64,000 nt of DNA from Rossellomorea pakistanensis (GCF_016908495.1 NZ_JAFBDZ010000001.1:682001-746000), one strand, 5' to 3'. Shown: positions 36,508 through 45,045, counted from the stretch's first letter. Numbers and translations are program-made. The notes: generated by a model from the letters alone, not told the origin.

Positions 36508-37197
36508 TCATATTAAATAATACTCATCCAAAACGGACAGAAACAGAATCCAAAGCCATGGCTCCTTGTTTATAATTCCGATTGAATCTATTTGAATCAA
36601 TCCACTAGAAGGGTCAAACTTATCTTGAAAAGAAGTGGGTAACCATCCTTTTCGGTAGGTCAAAATTTTTTCATCACCAAAACGTAACTCCCAGCTATCA
36701 CGATATTTCTTTAGGGAAACAGTCGATTGATTGGGTGATTTCCATTTCCATTCTTTATTTCTTTTTTCAAAAGTAAAAACTTCAGAAAAAGTACCCCATT
36801 GACAATCATAGATATGGTCATTTTTCTTTCTTAATAAAACCCTTTCAAAGTAGTCACTCTCAAGAGTTGCTTTTCGATTCTGACGATGGAAAAATGACAT
36901 ATTTTTATTACCATTTGATTCTAGTAAGTGCAATGAATTTTTATTGGTTTTTGCTAGAATTAAGAAATTTATTGATGAGTCCTCACAAGGGTTACAAATA
37001 CTTGCAACTCTATTTTTTTCTTTTTCGAACAGAAAGTACATTACTATATAAGCGGCACCTAAAACGATCAATACTAAGGAGATTTCTCCCCATTCACTCC
37101 TAGATACGATAAAGGTTATGACCCCTAATAATTGCAATCCGATTCCAACATATAGTTTTCCGCTAGCAATAGAGGAATACAGTCTATATAAGTTCAT
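36508..37197 (-). CDS. Membrane protein with soluble C-terminal domain, unknown
   Basis: 229 residues; ATG 37197 after AAGGGG. Two transmembrane spans near the N-terminus (about 15-32 and 38-57), then about 170 residues rich in aromatic and charged residues with a beta-like pattern (WGTFSEVFTFEKRNKEWKW, DSWELRFGDEKIL). This could be a tubby-like/LURP-type beta barrel, but similarity is weak by eye. Function unknown. Confidence 0.7.
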   Translation of the reverse strand: MNLYRLYSSIASGKLYVGIGLQLLGVITFIVSRSEWGEISLVLIVLGAAYIVMYFLFEKEKNRVASICNPCEDSSINFLILAKTNKNSLHLLESNGNKNMSFFHRQNRKATLESDYFERVLLRKKNDHIYDCQWGTFSEVFTFEKRNKEWKWKSPNQSTVSLKKYRDSWELRFGDEKILTYRKGWLPTSFQDKFDPSSGLIQIDSIGIINKEPWLWILFLSVLDEYYLI

Positions 37198-37459
37198 GAA
37201 TGTACAGCCCCTTTTATTCCGTTATATGATTAATATGATTCAAATCAATCTGCTAGTACTTATTAGGTATTTTTATAATTGCTTCTTTCGTAAATTTTTT
37301 GGCTTCAATCAAACACATATTAATTCATTCAATACTAATGAAACATTTAACGAAAAGATGCCTCGAAACCTTAATCCTTACGGGTTTCTATTCTTATTCG
37401 AAAACACCAATCTTGGCGAAAGTAACCTTTATAAAAGAGATGGGGTATTAAAATAATTC

Positions 37460-37580
37460 AGGGGCCATCCCAAACAAAGGTGTCATGAACCACAACTCAA
37501 ATGATCTAGAAGAAACCTTCGAAACATCTTCTATATTTGGACAACCATAGTGGTTCAGGACCCTTTATAGGATAGCCCCT
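37460..37580. repeat. MITE-like imperfect inverted repeat, about 120 bp
   Basis: The ends AGGGGcCATCC and GGATaGCCCCT pair, and inside them GGTGTCaTGAACCAC pairs with GTGGTTCAgGACCC; AGAAGA/TCTTCT arms lie further in. The whole element can fold into one long hairpin, with no coding potential. AGGGGCTGTCCC-like ends are recalled from repeats in other Bacillus genomes. Lies between a 229-residue membrane protein gene and the patatin gene. Confidence 0.7.
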
Positions 37581-37596
37581 TAAACGAATAAATCTA

Positions 37597-38466
37597 TTAA
37601 ATAGCTTTTTTCTCATTTGCAAATTGAAGAAGATTTTTAAACTGTACTTTACTATCTTGATACCCTTGTTGATATAATGCTTCTAACTTTCTAGGGTTTT
37701 TTTCAATTCTACTGACTTTTAATGGTAGTATTGGTCTGATAATCAATACATTCCCTTTCCTTTCTTCCTCTTCTAAGAACTCCAGGGTTTGATTATATAG
37801 ATTAAATCGGTTTATCATTGTATTTATTAAATATGGATAGTCTGGATATTTTCTCCTTAGTAAAGAAACAAATTTGGAAGGCTTTTTTCTATATTCCTTA
37901 TTCCGGGTTAATATTACTACATTTTTCTTAAACCCGTCTGCCATCGCTTTATGAATAGGAATAGGGTCACTAATTCCACCATCAAGTAAAAATCGGGATT
38001 GAAACTCAACAACCGGAGCAACGAATGGTAGTGAACTTGAAGCTCTTAAGGGGGTTAATACATCCTCTTTGTAATCATTACGCGTAAAATATGCAGCCTT
38101 CCCTGTTTTGCAATCCGTCGTACCAATCACAAATTCACTTTCACCGTTATGAAATGTCTCGTAATCAAATGGAATAATTCGATTTGGAATTTCATCAAAG
38201 ACATAATCCATTCCGAATAATTCACGATTCTTCCAATAATTTCTCCACGATAGATACCTTGGATCTTTAGCAAATCCTATATTAACCTTTTTATTTCTCC
38301 CCTTTTGTTTAGAAAGATAGGATGCGGCAATACATGCTCCTGCTGAAACCCCTATAACATAAGGGAATTCAACATCATTTTCTAAAAGAAATTCTAATGC
38401 ACCAGCTGTATAGACCCCTCTCATTCCTCCCCCTTCTAATACTAGGCCTGTATTTTTTAGCATCAT
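37597..38466 (-). CDS. Patatin-like phospholipase
   Basis: 289 residues. Oxyanion loop LEGGGMRGVY (residues 10-19), nucleophile elbow GVSAGAC (Ser near 41), and catalytic Asp in LLDGGISDP, giving the Ser-Asp dyad of patatins. B. subtilis YqhO has this architecture. Cytosolic, no signal peptide. Acts as a lipid acyl hydrolase by family; natural substrate unknown. ATG 38466 follows GAGGTGA. Confidence 0.92.
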   Translation of the reverse strand: MMLKNTGLVLEGGGMRGVYTAGALEFLLENDVEFPYVIGVSAGACIAASYLSKQKGRNKKVNIGFAKDPRYLSWRNYWKNRELFGMDYVFDEIPNRIIPFDYETFHNGESEFVIGTTDCKTGKAAYFTRNDYKEDVLTPLRASSSLPFVAPVVEFQSRFLLDGGISDPIPIHKAMADGFKKNVVILTRNKEYRKKPSKFVSLLRRKYPDYPYLINTMINRFNLYNQTLEFLEEEERKGNVLIIRPILPLKVSRIEKNPRKLEALYQQGYQDSKVQFKNLLQFANEKKAI

Positions 38467-38504
38467 CTAAGGTCACCTCTAATTTAACTTATTAAACCAT
38501 TTAT

Positions 38505-38855
38505 TCATGGATACATAATGATATGTTCTAGTTGATGTACGTCTACCCAACAAGGAAAGTATTCTCCACGACTGAGATTACTGAATTCCTCTCCTTTCCC
38601 TGTTGCAAACTTACCACTATATTTTCTCACATAAAAATAGCAATGGGTACCCGAATCCTCACGTACCGAACCATCAATCTCAACAACTATTCCTAATTCT
38701 TCTTTTGCTTCACGAATAGCGGCTTCTTTATACGATCCCTCCTTCTCTAACCCCCCGCCTGGTAAAACATAATAAGTCTGATTTTTCTTTATTCTTTTTA
38801 TTAGAGCCATTTTCTTATTTTCTACTAGAATGATTCCTGCACGATTTCGTCCCAT
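38505..38855 (-). CDS. Nudix hydrolase
   Basis: 116 residues from ATG 38855 (AAGGAG 5 nt upstream; the GTG before it is too close). The Nudix box reads GGGLEKEGSYKEAAIREAKEELGI in the expected place; the catalytic REAKEEL part is intact, but the first glutamate (normally GES) is transposed to EGS. Hydrolyses nucleoside diphosphate derivatives by family. Sits in a row with the frameshifted Clp_N-GNAT gene and the patatin gene. Confidence 0.88.
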   Translation of the reverse strand: MGRNRAGIILVENKKMALIKRIKKNQTYYVLPGGGLEKEGSYKEAAIREAKEELGIVVEIDGSVREDSGTHCYFYVRKYSGKFATGKGEEFSNLSRGEYFPCWVDVHQLEHIIMYP

Positions 38856-38864
38856 CACTTCTCC

Positions 38865-39711
38865 TTAAATGTATGTAATTAGTTTTGCATTACAGACTTT
38901 TTCATAATATTCAATTGGCCCTTCTTCACCAAGGATTGCATAATAGTAACCACGATCCTTCATATCCTTTAAGGCAGTGTACAGAAGTCCCTTACCTACA
39001 TTATTATTTCTAGATTTTTCTAAGACACCCATTGGTCCATACAAACCTTTTTTATGTAAATATACATCATAACTCGAGACTCCTATGATCTCTCCCTTTT
39101 CTTCTGCAAGAAATAACGGGATTTTTGCTTGTATAAAAGCATTCTCTATCGTCTCCAACCACCCATTACCGAAGTTTTCTTTTATAAAAGATAATAGAAG
39201 ATGCTTATCTTCTTCAGTTGCTCTTCTAATTAAAGTGGGTGATTTTATAGAAAAGCTACTGTCAAATTTGGTTAATTCAACAGACAGATTTCTTGCTGTT
39301 GTTATGGAAGCTAATATTTTCTCAGTTGGAAGTCGTTTCATCCATGAATTTTTTTCACTTTCATAAATCGCTTTTATGATATGCCCTTCATTCAAATAAA
39401 TAGATTTGTCTGTATTTTGACATAATTTCTAATGAGCGCTTCCAAATTTTTTCTGTTTCTCCAGTCATAGGGATTGAAAAATCTTTGTGGGTAAGATAAT
39501 CATTGGCTTTCAGATGTTGTTTCTTACGGTAGTCTATTAATTTTCCGAGCTGATTTTCGATTAGAATATACATTTCAAGAAGGGTTCCCTTTTTTACATA
39601 GGCAGCTCCTAAAAACAGATCCAAAGGAGTAATAACATGTAGATCCTGATTTACAGCAATCATCTCAGCATTAGTAATTAATTCTTTCACTTTTTCAGTT
39701 AAGCAGTACAT
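38865..39711 (-). pseudogene. Clp_N-domain/GNAT fusion gene split by a frameshift
   Basis: Two overlapping frames, 39388-39711 and 38865-39395. The first (107 residues) is a Clp N-terminal-type repeat (LTEKVKELITNAEMIAV, HVITPLDLFLGAA) ending KYRQIYLFE. The second begins NEGHIIKAIYES, which fits the second Clp_N repeat (normally ...GTEHILLGLI), and continues into a GNAT domain (LIRRATEEDKHLL, NVGKGLLYTAL). The second frame has no SD. Removing one T in TTATTTGAATG (about 39390-39400) joins them as IYLLNEGHII. So this looks like a single gene of about 280 codons with a +1 frameshift, unless it is a sequencing error or programmed frameshift. Confidence 0.65.
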
Positions 39712-39854
39712 CTTCGACTTCCACCTTCAATTTTATACAATATTCTCCATTACCTAAATAAGTCCTCCTATCAATAGGAAGATGCACTTTTTATATTTTA
39801 TGATTAACTTGTATTCAATTGAAAACTTCCTTTTTCCTGTAATCACTTCTGAAA

Positions 39855-39884
39855 AAAGGAGGGCAGACAATCGGCCACTCCTCT
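39855..39884 (-). terminator. Terminator after the WYL regulator gene
   Basis: Minus strand GAGGAGTGGC / TGCCCTCCT hairpin followed by TTTTTT, directly behind the stop codon at 39885. Confidence 0.7.
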
Positions 39885-40874
39885 TTATTTGTAAATATCT
39901 TTCATTTTATTAATTTCTTGCTTGACTTGATTTACAAGTGTCGAAGGAGATAGAACCTCTGCCTGACTTCCCCAATTAAGTATCCAGCTTACTAACCCAT
40001 CACTGATCCTGGCTTTAGTTGTTACAACGAAGTGAGATTCGTTATCTTTTCTAATTTCAACCTGCTTTCCAAACTTATCAATGATCGGGTTGATTAAATG
40101 ATTTTTAAAGCGAATTTTTATCCACTGCTCTGATCCAGCAAACATATGAAAAGTAGAATGAACATATTTATTTACATCAAATGCCTCAAAAGGGAACGAT
40201 TCTTCGGTAATCTGAACACTTCTTAATCGGTCAATTCGATAATGTCGTATTTCATTCTCTTGATAAAAGTAGGCAAGTAAATAATAAAAATCGTTTGCCC
40301 ATGTAAGTGCCAATGGTTTTACCCTGTAAAGTTCACCATCATGGCTTAATTGAAACTGCTTGTTCATATCATAACGTCCGTATTGGAAAGTGACAATTTT
40401 CCGATCTGAAATCGCTTGGTGTAAATCATGAATGGCTAACCGAACAAGATGACTCTCACTTTTTACAGAGGAATCTATTAAAATTTCATTTTGGAGTTGT
40501 TTAGCTTGGTGGACACTTGTTAATTGTTTAATTTTCCTAATGAGACCTTTAGTTTCTTCTTTTGTTATAAAACGAGCGGATACGACCGCATCAATAAGCA
40601 TTCGCAGTTCGTAAAGCTCAAATAGTCGATACTGATGACTATAATATTTCGGGAGTCCGTCTTTTTCTTGGTTAATTGTAATATCAAAATGGGATTCTAT
40701 TAAATGTTCAATATCATCCTTAAGTGAATTTTTGTTTAATTTTAAATCAGACCCATAAATATTCTGGAATTTATCAATAATATCATCTAATGTTAATTCA
40801 TTTTCTTCATCCGTTTCTTCTTTAAGTATCTGCATCAACTTCAGCAATCTTTCTTTATTATCAACTCTTACCAT
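39885..40874 (-). CDS. WYL-domain transcriptional regulator (YafY type)
   Basis: 329 residues. N-terminal winged helix (KERLLKLMQIL ... LTLDDIIDKFQ ... LNKNSLKDDIEHLIE), WYL domain about residues 145-215 with YRVKPLALTWANDFYYLLAYFYQ, where the WYL triad reads as WAN-FYYLLAY, and RHYRIDRLRSV. The C-terminal WCX part has WILNWGSQAEVLSP. WYL regulators sense a ligand, often nucleic acid or nucleotide, and occur near stress and defence genes. Target unknown; monocistronic. Confidence 0.9.
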   Translation of the reverse strand: MVRVDNKERLLKLMQILKEETDEENELTLDDIIDKFQNIYGSDLKLNKNSLKDDIEHLIESHFDITINQEKDGLPKYYSHQYRLFELYELRMLIDAVVSARFITKEETKGLIRKIKQLTSVHQAKQLQNEILIDSSVKSESHLVRLAIHDLHQAISDRKIVTFQYGRYDMNKQFQLSHDGELYRVKPLALTWANDFYYLLAYFYQENEIRHYRIDRLRSVQITEESFPFEAFDVNKYVHSTFHMFAGSEQWIKIRFKNHLINPIIDKFGKQVEIRKDNESHFVVTTKARISDGLVSWILNWGSQAEVLSPSTLVNQVKQEINKMKDIYK

Positions 40875-40921
40875 ATAAACCCCCTCCTATTATTTCTATT
40901 CTAGCAAAAAATTTCAAAAAA

Positions 40922-40971
40922 GGGACGGTTCTCGATCGCGTTAATGCGTTAACGCGATCGAGAACCGTCCC
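40922..40971. repeat. REP-like palindrome, GGGACGGTTCT family, copy C (perfect)
   Basis: A 50-bp perfect inverted repeat: 23-bp arms starting GGGACGGTTCTCGATCGCG with a 4-base centre. It shares the GGGACGGTTCTCG end with copies A and B. The perfect arms suggest recent insertion or active maintenance. Confidence 0.85.
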
Positions 40972-40998
40972 TCATTGTAGTAAAGTGTTAAAGCGTTG

Positions 40999-41322
40999 TT
41001 ATTTGATTAGACGAAATATGGTTGGGATTCGGTAGTGTTCGCCTTCGTATGCTTTGATGGCTCCAAGGATTGTGAAAATGAATACAAGGATTCCTACTAC
41101 TGGAAGTAGGACAAACCCAATAAGAACGATAGTTAATATCCAACATACTGTCCCATATACAAAATAGGAGATTAAAAAGTTCAAGTATTCTTTCCCGTGG
41201 TAATCGATAAACTCTGAATCGTCTTTCTTAACTAACCAAATTATAATCGGACCAATAAACACAGTAAAGAAACTAATGATATAGATAACGGCCGCTAGGA
41301 GTCTTTCATCTTTTGTTGGCAT
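40999..41322 (-). CDS. DUF4870 membrane protein
   Basis: 107 residues with three membrane spans (about 10-30, 45-62, 65-90). Family features: an N-terminal KDERLLAAVIYIISFF, then IIIWLVKKDDSEFIDYHGKEYLNFLISY, and KAYEGEHYRIPTIFRLI at the end. Found widely in Firmicutes; function unknown. Confidence 0.85.
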   Translation of the reverse strand: MPTKDERLLAAVIYIISFFTVFIGPIIIWLVKKDDSEFIDYHGKEYLNFLISYFVYGTVCWILTIVLIGFVLLPVVGILVFIFTILGAIKAYEGEHYRIPTIFRLIK

Positions 41323-41501
41323 TCTGGTTGTCTCCTTTCATCTTTTCTTACTATATATACGACGATACTCACAAAAAGTTTCATATATGCCCCTAATATT
41401 TTGTTTAAATATCATTGATTTCCCCTTAAAATATCCGTTCTTCTCTATAAAATTTTGAATATATGTGTAAGGAAGGATTGTCTTAAAAGGGGTTGTAAAA
41501 C

Positions 41502-42284
41502 ATGTTATCGAAAATCGAAGCCTTTATATTAGGGATCATTCAAGGACTTACAGAATTTCTCCCAATTTCAAGTACAGGACATCTCTATCTCGGCAGACAT
41601 ATATTTGGTTTAGACGATGCTGGACTATTTCTTGATACGATGCTCCACATCGGTACATTGCTGGCTATTTTTGTTGTTTATCAGAAAGAGCTATTTTACA
41701 TGATTAGACATCCATTTAGCAAGCTATCTTTTGTATTAATCATTGGAACCATTCCCGCCGTTATAATAGGGCTATTATTCGAAGATTTTTTTGATACCAT
41801 ATCGAAATCTGGAACAACCATTGGCTGGGAGTTTCTTGTTACTGGCGCGATTATGTATTGGGCTGATGGTGTAAAAGATGGCTTTAAAAAGCTTGACGAA
41901 ATAACCTATAAGGATGCTTTTGTAATCGGAAGCTTTCAAGCCGCTGCCATTTTCCCTGCATTATCACGATCTGGATTAACGATAGCAGCTGGCTTAATAA
42001 GAAAGCTTGATCGTCAAACCGCTGCCTATTTTTCCTTTCTTTTGTCCACCCCGGCTATTTTAGGTGGAATTGTTTTACAAAGCAAAGAATTATTTACAGG
42101 TAGTACGGAAGCAATCAGCTTCACTAGCCTTTTGATTGGAACAGCGTCAGCTGCCATTTTTGGATATTTTGCCATCGTGACAATGGTCAATTTCTTAAAA
42201 AAACATACTTTAAAGATATTTTCTTATTATGTATGGGCATTAGGGATTATCATTTTGGTTTTGCAATGGACAGGTACCTTTTAG
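41502..42284 (+). CDS. uppP: Undecaprenyl-diphosphate phosphatase (BacA family)
   Basis: Removes the terminal phosphate of C55-PP so that the lipid carrier can be reused; overproduction gives bacitracin resistance. 260 residues, about seven to eight spans. Catalytic motifs: GLTEFLPISSTGHLYL (residues about 14-29) and FPALSRSGLTIAAG. The first helix has the usual AFILGIIQG. Immediately upstream of a dedA gene (15 bases), in the same operon. Confidence 0.96.
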   Translation: MLSKIEAFILGIIQGLTEFLPISSTGHLYLGRHIFGLDDAGLFLDTMLHIGTLLAIFVVYQKELFYMIRHPFSKLSFVLIIGTIPAVIIGLLFEDFFDTISKSGTTIGWEFLVTGAIMYWADGVKDGFKKLDEITYKDAFVIGSFQAAAIFPALSRSGLTIAAGLIRKLDRQTAAYFSFLLSTPAILGGIVLQSKELFTGSTEAISFTSLLIGTASAAIFGYFAIVTMVNFLKKHTLKIFSYYVWALGIIILVLQWTGTF

Positions 42285-42299
42285 AAGGGAGAGCTTTAC

Positions 42300-42902
42300 A
42301 TGAGTCATGATTTTCTACTAGAAATTCTCCAAGCATTATCCGATCTAGGTATTTTTGGAATTGCCATCGGTTTAATGATTGAAATCATACCGAGTGAAAT
42401 TGTATTAGCATATGGTGGGTTTCTAATTTCCACTAAAAAAATTGGGTTTGTATCTGCACTTATAGCTGGAGTCTTAGGTGGAACATTGGCACAATTATTT
42501 CTCTATTGGTTAGGGATTTATGGTGGAAGACCATTTTTTGAAAAATGGGGTAAATACTTTTTTATTCATGAAAAACATCTGCAATCGTCTGAAAAATGGT
42601 TCGAAAAGTATGGAAATGTCGTCATTTTTACTGCTAGATTCATTCCGATTGTGCGCCATGCCATTTCCATACCTGCTGGAGTTTGTAAAATGAAATTCTC
42701 ACTCTTTCTTATTTATAGCATTGCTGCCATGATTCCTTGGACCATTCTTTTTCTATTAGTCGGTATGGAATTAGGAACACATTGGAACCAAATTGAAAGT
42801 GTCGGCATAAAGTATATTAAACCTATTGCATTAATGGCATCAGGGGTCACTTTAACCTACCTTTTATATCATCTCTTTAAAAACCGGACAAAGAGTCAAT
42901 GA
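42300..42902 (+). CDS. DedA-family membrane protein (possible C55-P transporter)
   Basis: 200 residues, SNARE-associated/DedA fold. The family Arg motif is in ARFIPIVRHAISIPAGVCKM; the N-terminal re-entrant region has EIIPSEIVLAYGG and further on GGTLAQLFLYWLG. Two DedA members of Firmicutes return undecaprenyl phosphate across the membrane (UptA of B. subtilis). The tight link to uppP supports a role in the next step of carrier recycling, but the assignment to UptA is inference. Confidence 0.85.
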   Translation: MSHDFLLEILQALSDLGIFGIAIGLMIEIIPSEIVLAYGGFLISTKKIGFVSALIAGVLGGTLAQLFLYWLGIYGGRPFFEKWGKYFFIHEKHLQSSEKWFEKYGNVVIFTARFIPIVRHAISIPAGVCKMKFSLFLIYSIAAMIPWTILFLLVGMELGTHWNQIESVGIKYIKPIALMASGVTLTYLLYHLFKNRTKSQ

Positions 42903-43000
42903 CTTGATTTTTATCTATGTGTTCTAATAGTGATCTTCTTTTTTTATAATGATTTGTTTAAAAAATAACAATTAAACCGTTAGATAAGAAAGGAACCCAA

Positions 43001-44131
43001 ATGAACACTCTTATATTAATCAATGCCACAATTTATCCCGTTACTTCTTCCGTTATTTCTAATGGACAAGTATGGATCCATAATGGACAAATTCAAAAAG
43101 TGACCACTTACTTAGAGGAAGTTCCTCTAGGGGCAAAAATCATCGATTGCCAAGGGAAGATTTTATTACCTGGTTTTATTGATGCACATACACATCTCGG
43201 GTTATATGATGAAGGAACAGGGTGGGCTGGAAATGATGCGAATGAATCCATCGAACCTATGACTCCTCATGTTAGAGCCTTTGATGGAGTGTACCCTCTT
43301 GATCCTGGATTTCAGGATGCACTCAAATTAGGGGTAACTACTGTCAATGTTATGCCAGGTAGTGCCAATGTTATTGGCGGGACAACCGCTGTGATCAAAA
43401 CTCATGGAAAAAATATTGCTTCTATGCTTGTAAAAGAAACATCTGGTCTTAAACTTGCTCTAGGTGAAAATCCAAAACGAATGCATAGTGCTGGTAACAA
43501 GGATTCTATTACTCGAATGGGAATAATGGGGATGCTTAGAGAGGCTTTTTTTAAAGCGCAATACTGTGATAACCCAGATGAACTCCGGGTTGCTCCACTA
43601 GTAAAAGCTTTGAAACGTGAAATTCCAGTTAGAATTCATGCTCATCGGGCAGATGATATCTTATCTGCTGTTCGTTTCGCAAAAGAATTCAATTTAGACT
43701 TACGAATTGAGCACTGTACAGAAGGTCACTTAATTGCTGATCAATTAAAAGACCTTGACCTTAAAGTAACCGTTGGACCTACTTTTACTAGACGCTCAAA
43801 AGTAGAATTAAAGAATAAAAGCTGGGTCACTTATCAGGAACTAACGAAAAATGGTGTCGAGGTATCGATCACAACCGATCACCCATACACACCAATTCAA
43901 TACTTAAATATTGTTGCAGCCATCTCTGTTCGCGAAGGTTTATCAGAGGCAAAAGCATTAGCAGGGGTAACGATTCACCCTGCGAGAAACCTTGGCCTAG
44001 ACCATCGTTTAGGGAGTATTGAAGTGGGAAAAGATGCAGATTTAGTTCTTTGGGATCATCACCCGTTTCATTTTATGGCCAAGCCAAAGCTTACGATAAT
44101 TAACGGAAAGGTCGTTTATCAAAACATGTAG
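43001..44131 (+). CDS. Amidohydrolase (imidazolonepropionase-like)
   Basis: 376 residues; ATG 43001 after AAAGGAA. Metal-dependent TIM-barrel hydrolase: first HxH in GFIDAHTHLG (residues about 56-65), carboxylated-Lys or alternate position after the GNDANESI segment, RIHAHRADD, RIEHCTEG, and the catalytic Asp in TTDHPYTP. The ends carry the composite beta-domain (LILINATIYPV and LGSIEVGKDADLVLWD). A similar predicted enzyme is widespread in Bacillus; substrate unknown. Confidence 0.9.
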   Translation: MNTLILINATIYPVTSSVISNGQVWIHNGQIQKVTTYLEEVPLGAKIIDCQGKILLPGFIDAHTHLGLYDEGTGWAGNDANESIEPMTPHVRAFDGVYPLDPGFQDALKLGVTTVNVMPGSANVIGGTTAVIKTHGKNIASMLVKETSGLKLALGENPKRMHSAGNKDSITRMGIMGMLREAFFKAQYCDNPDELRVAPLVKALKREIPVRIHAHRADDILSAVRFAKEFNLDLRIEHCTEGHLIADQLKDLDLKVTVGPTFTRRSKVELKNKSWVTYQELTKNGVEVSITTDHPYTPIQYLNIVAAISVREGLSEAKALAGVTIHPARNLGLDHRLGSIEVGKDADLVLWDHHPFHFMAKPKLTIINGKVVYQNM

Positions 44132-44281
44132 AAAAATGGAGATTTTTTTCAAGAAAAATTTACATTTTACCTATTTTCTTTTTGTCATTTTTCTTGTATG
44201 ATACGAGGGTAAAATATAAATCCCATTATATACTACAAAACGCCGTTAATTATTATATATCTGGCTATGTAATGGAGGGAA

Positions 44282-44409
44282 GGCAAATGGTGCGCCACCA
44301 GTTTCTTGACTGGTCTTAGTGGGTTCGATTCCCACCCCGAAATTTTTTATGCAACTTTAAAAAATTTCGAGGGTAGAACCGAACGCTACGAGACTGCCCT
44401 CAAGGAGGG
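44282..44409 (+). promoter_or_regulatory. Orphan structured leader with tRNA T-arm mimic and anti-SD switch
   Basis: Elements in order: small hairpin GGC...GCC (44282-44296); hairpin CCAGT-TTCTTG-ACTGG (44298-44313); perfect T-arm GTGGG-TTCGATT-CCCAC (44319-44335); an 11-bp stem CGAAATTTTTT (44338-44348) / AAAAAATTTCG (44359-44369); GAGGGTAG (44369-44376) / CTGCCCTC (44394-44401); and the SD AAGGAGGG (44402-44409). CCCTC 44397-44401 can pair either with GAGGG at 44369-44373 or with GAGGG of the SD at 44405-44409, a classic translational switch. Not matched to any known riboswitch. Confidence 0.65.
44287..44319 (+). CDS. Candidate 10-residue leader peptide
   Basis: ATG 44287, with SD GGAGGG 7 nt upstream, encodes MVRHQFLDWS and stops at TAG 44317-44319, directly before the T-arm. 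It overlaps two of the leader hairpins, so a ribosome translating or stalled here must change the folding downstream. This is the layout of attenuation leaders of antibiotic-resistance genes. No homologous leader peptide is recalled. Confidence 0.55.
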   Translation: MVRHQFLDWS

Positions 44410-44415
44410 TTTCAT

Positions 44416-44967
44416 ATGATCAAGAAACGCGATCTACAAGAGTGTCACACTCTATACGATCAAATGGTGCACCCTGATGTCTTCCCTTTTGTACGTCAAA
44501 AAGCCTATTCTTATGAAGAATTTCTTTTCCTGACTAAACAAACGATTGAGGCAGAAGAACAGGGAGAATTAATTTCTAGAACGATTTTGGACGAATGGGG
44601 AAATCCTATTGGAACTATCAATTTATTTGATATCGAAAATAAATCTGGCTTTCTAGGAACTTGGATAGGAAAACCATTTCATGGAAAAGGCTACAACAAG
44701 CCCGCAAAAGATGCATTTTTTCATGAGTTATTTTATGAATTAGATATGGAAACGATCTTTATGAGGATTCGCAAAGAGAATGTTCGTTCTCAAAAAGCTG
44801 CAGAAAAACTTCCGTATGTTATAAAAGCGAACGAGACAAGACCAGCCATTTATGAAAAATTAAATGCAAATGGAGATATTTATAATTTGTATGAAATCCC
44901 TAAAGATTTATATACATGGCACTTATATCAATCTCCCCAGGAAGAAGAACAAGCTTTGGAAGCATAA
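44416..44967 (+). CDS. GNAT N-acetyltransferase behind an attenuator-like leader
   Basis: 183 residues, RimJ/RimL-like shape: acetyl-CoA loop GTWIGKPFHGKGYNKPAKDAF (around residue 78) and the final strand/helix pair ENVRSQKAAEKLPYVIK. The C-terminal tail is acidic (SPQEEEQALEA). SD AAGGAGGG lies 6 nt from ATG and can be masked by the leader. Substrate unknown; members acetylate ribosomal proteins, aminoacyl-tRNA or antibiotics. The control by a leader peptide, if real, would favour an antibiotic- or translation-linked role (inference). Confidence 0.85.
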   Translation: MIKKRDLQECHTLYDQMVHPDVFPFVRQKAYSYEEFLFLTKQTIEAEEQGELISRTILDEWGNPIGTINLFDIENKSGFLGTWIGKPFHGKGYNKPAKDAFFHELFYELDMETIFMRIRKENVRSQKAAEKLPYVIKANETRPAIYEKLNANGDIYNLYEIPKDLYTWHLYQSPQEEEQALEA

Positions 44968-44973
44968 ATATAC

Positions 44974-45045
44974 AAAGGAACTGACCCCATTTTTAGATTT
45001 CACAGCCACTATTAGGCTATAACCTTTAAATGTCAGTTCCTTTTT
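44974..45045 (+). terminator. Hairpin and T tract after the GNAT gene
   Basis: AAAGGAACTGAC / GTCAGTTCCTTT arms, separated by 46 bases, then TTTTTATT. The GGAACTGACCCC segment is also known as a dispersed Bacillaceae motif (recalled), so the element may be a repeat that acts as a terminator. Confidence 0.65.

Noticed and set aside
44282..44342. A tRNA gene at the T-arm GTGGGTTCGATTCCCAC
   Set aside because: No upstream strand pairs with CCCGAAA, the anticodon-like loop has 6 or 8 rather than 7 bases, and no CCA or usual D-arm is seen. Kept as a tRNA-like leader instead.
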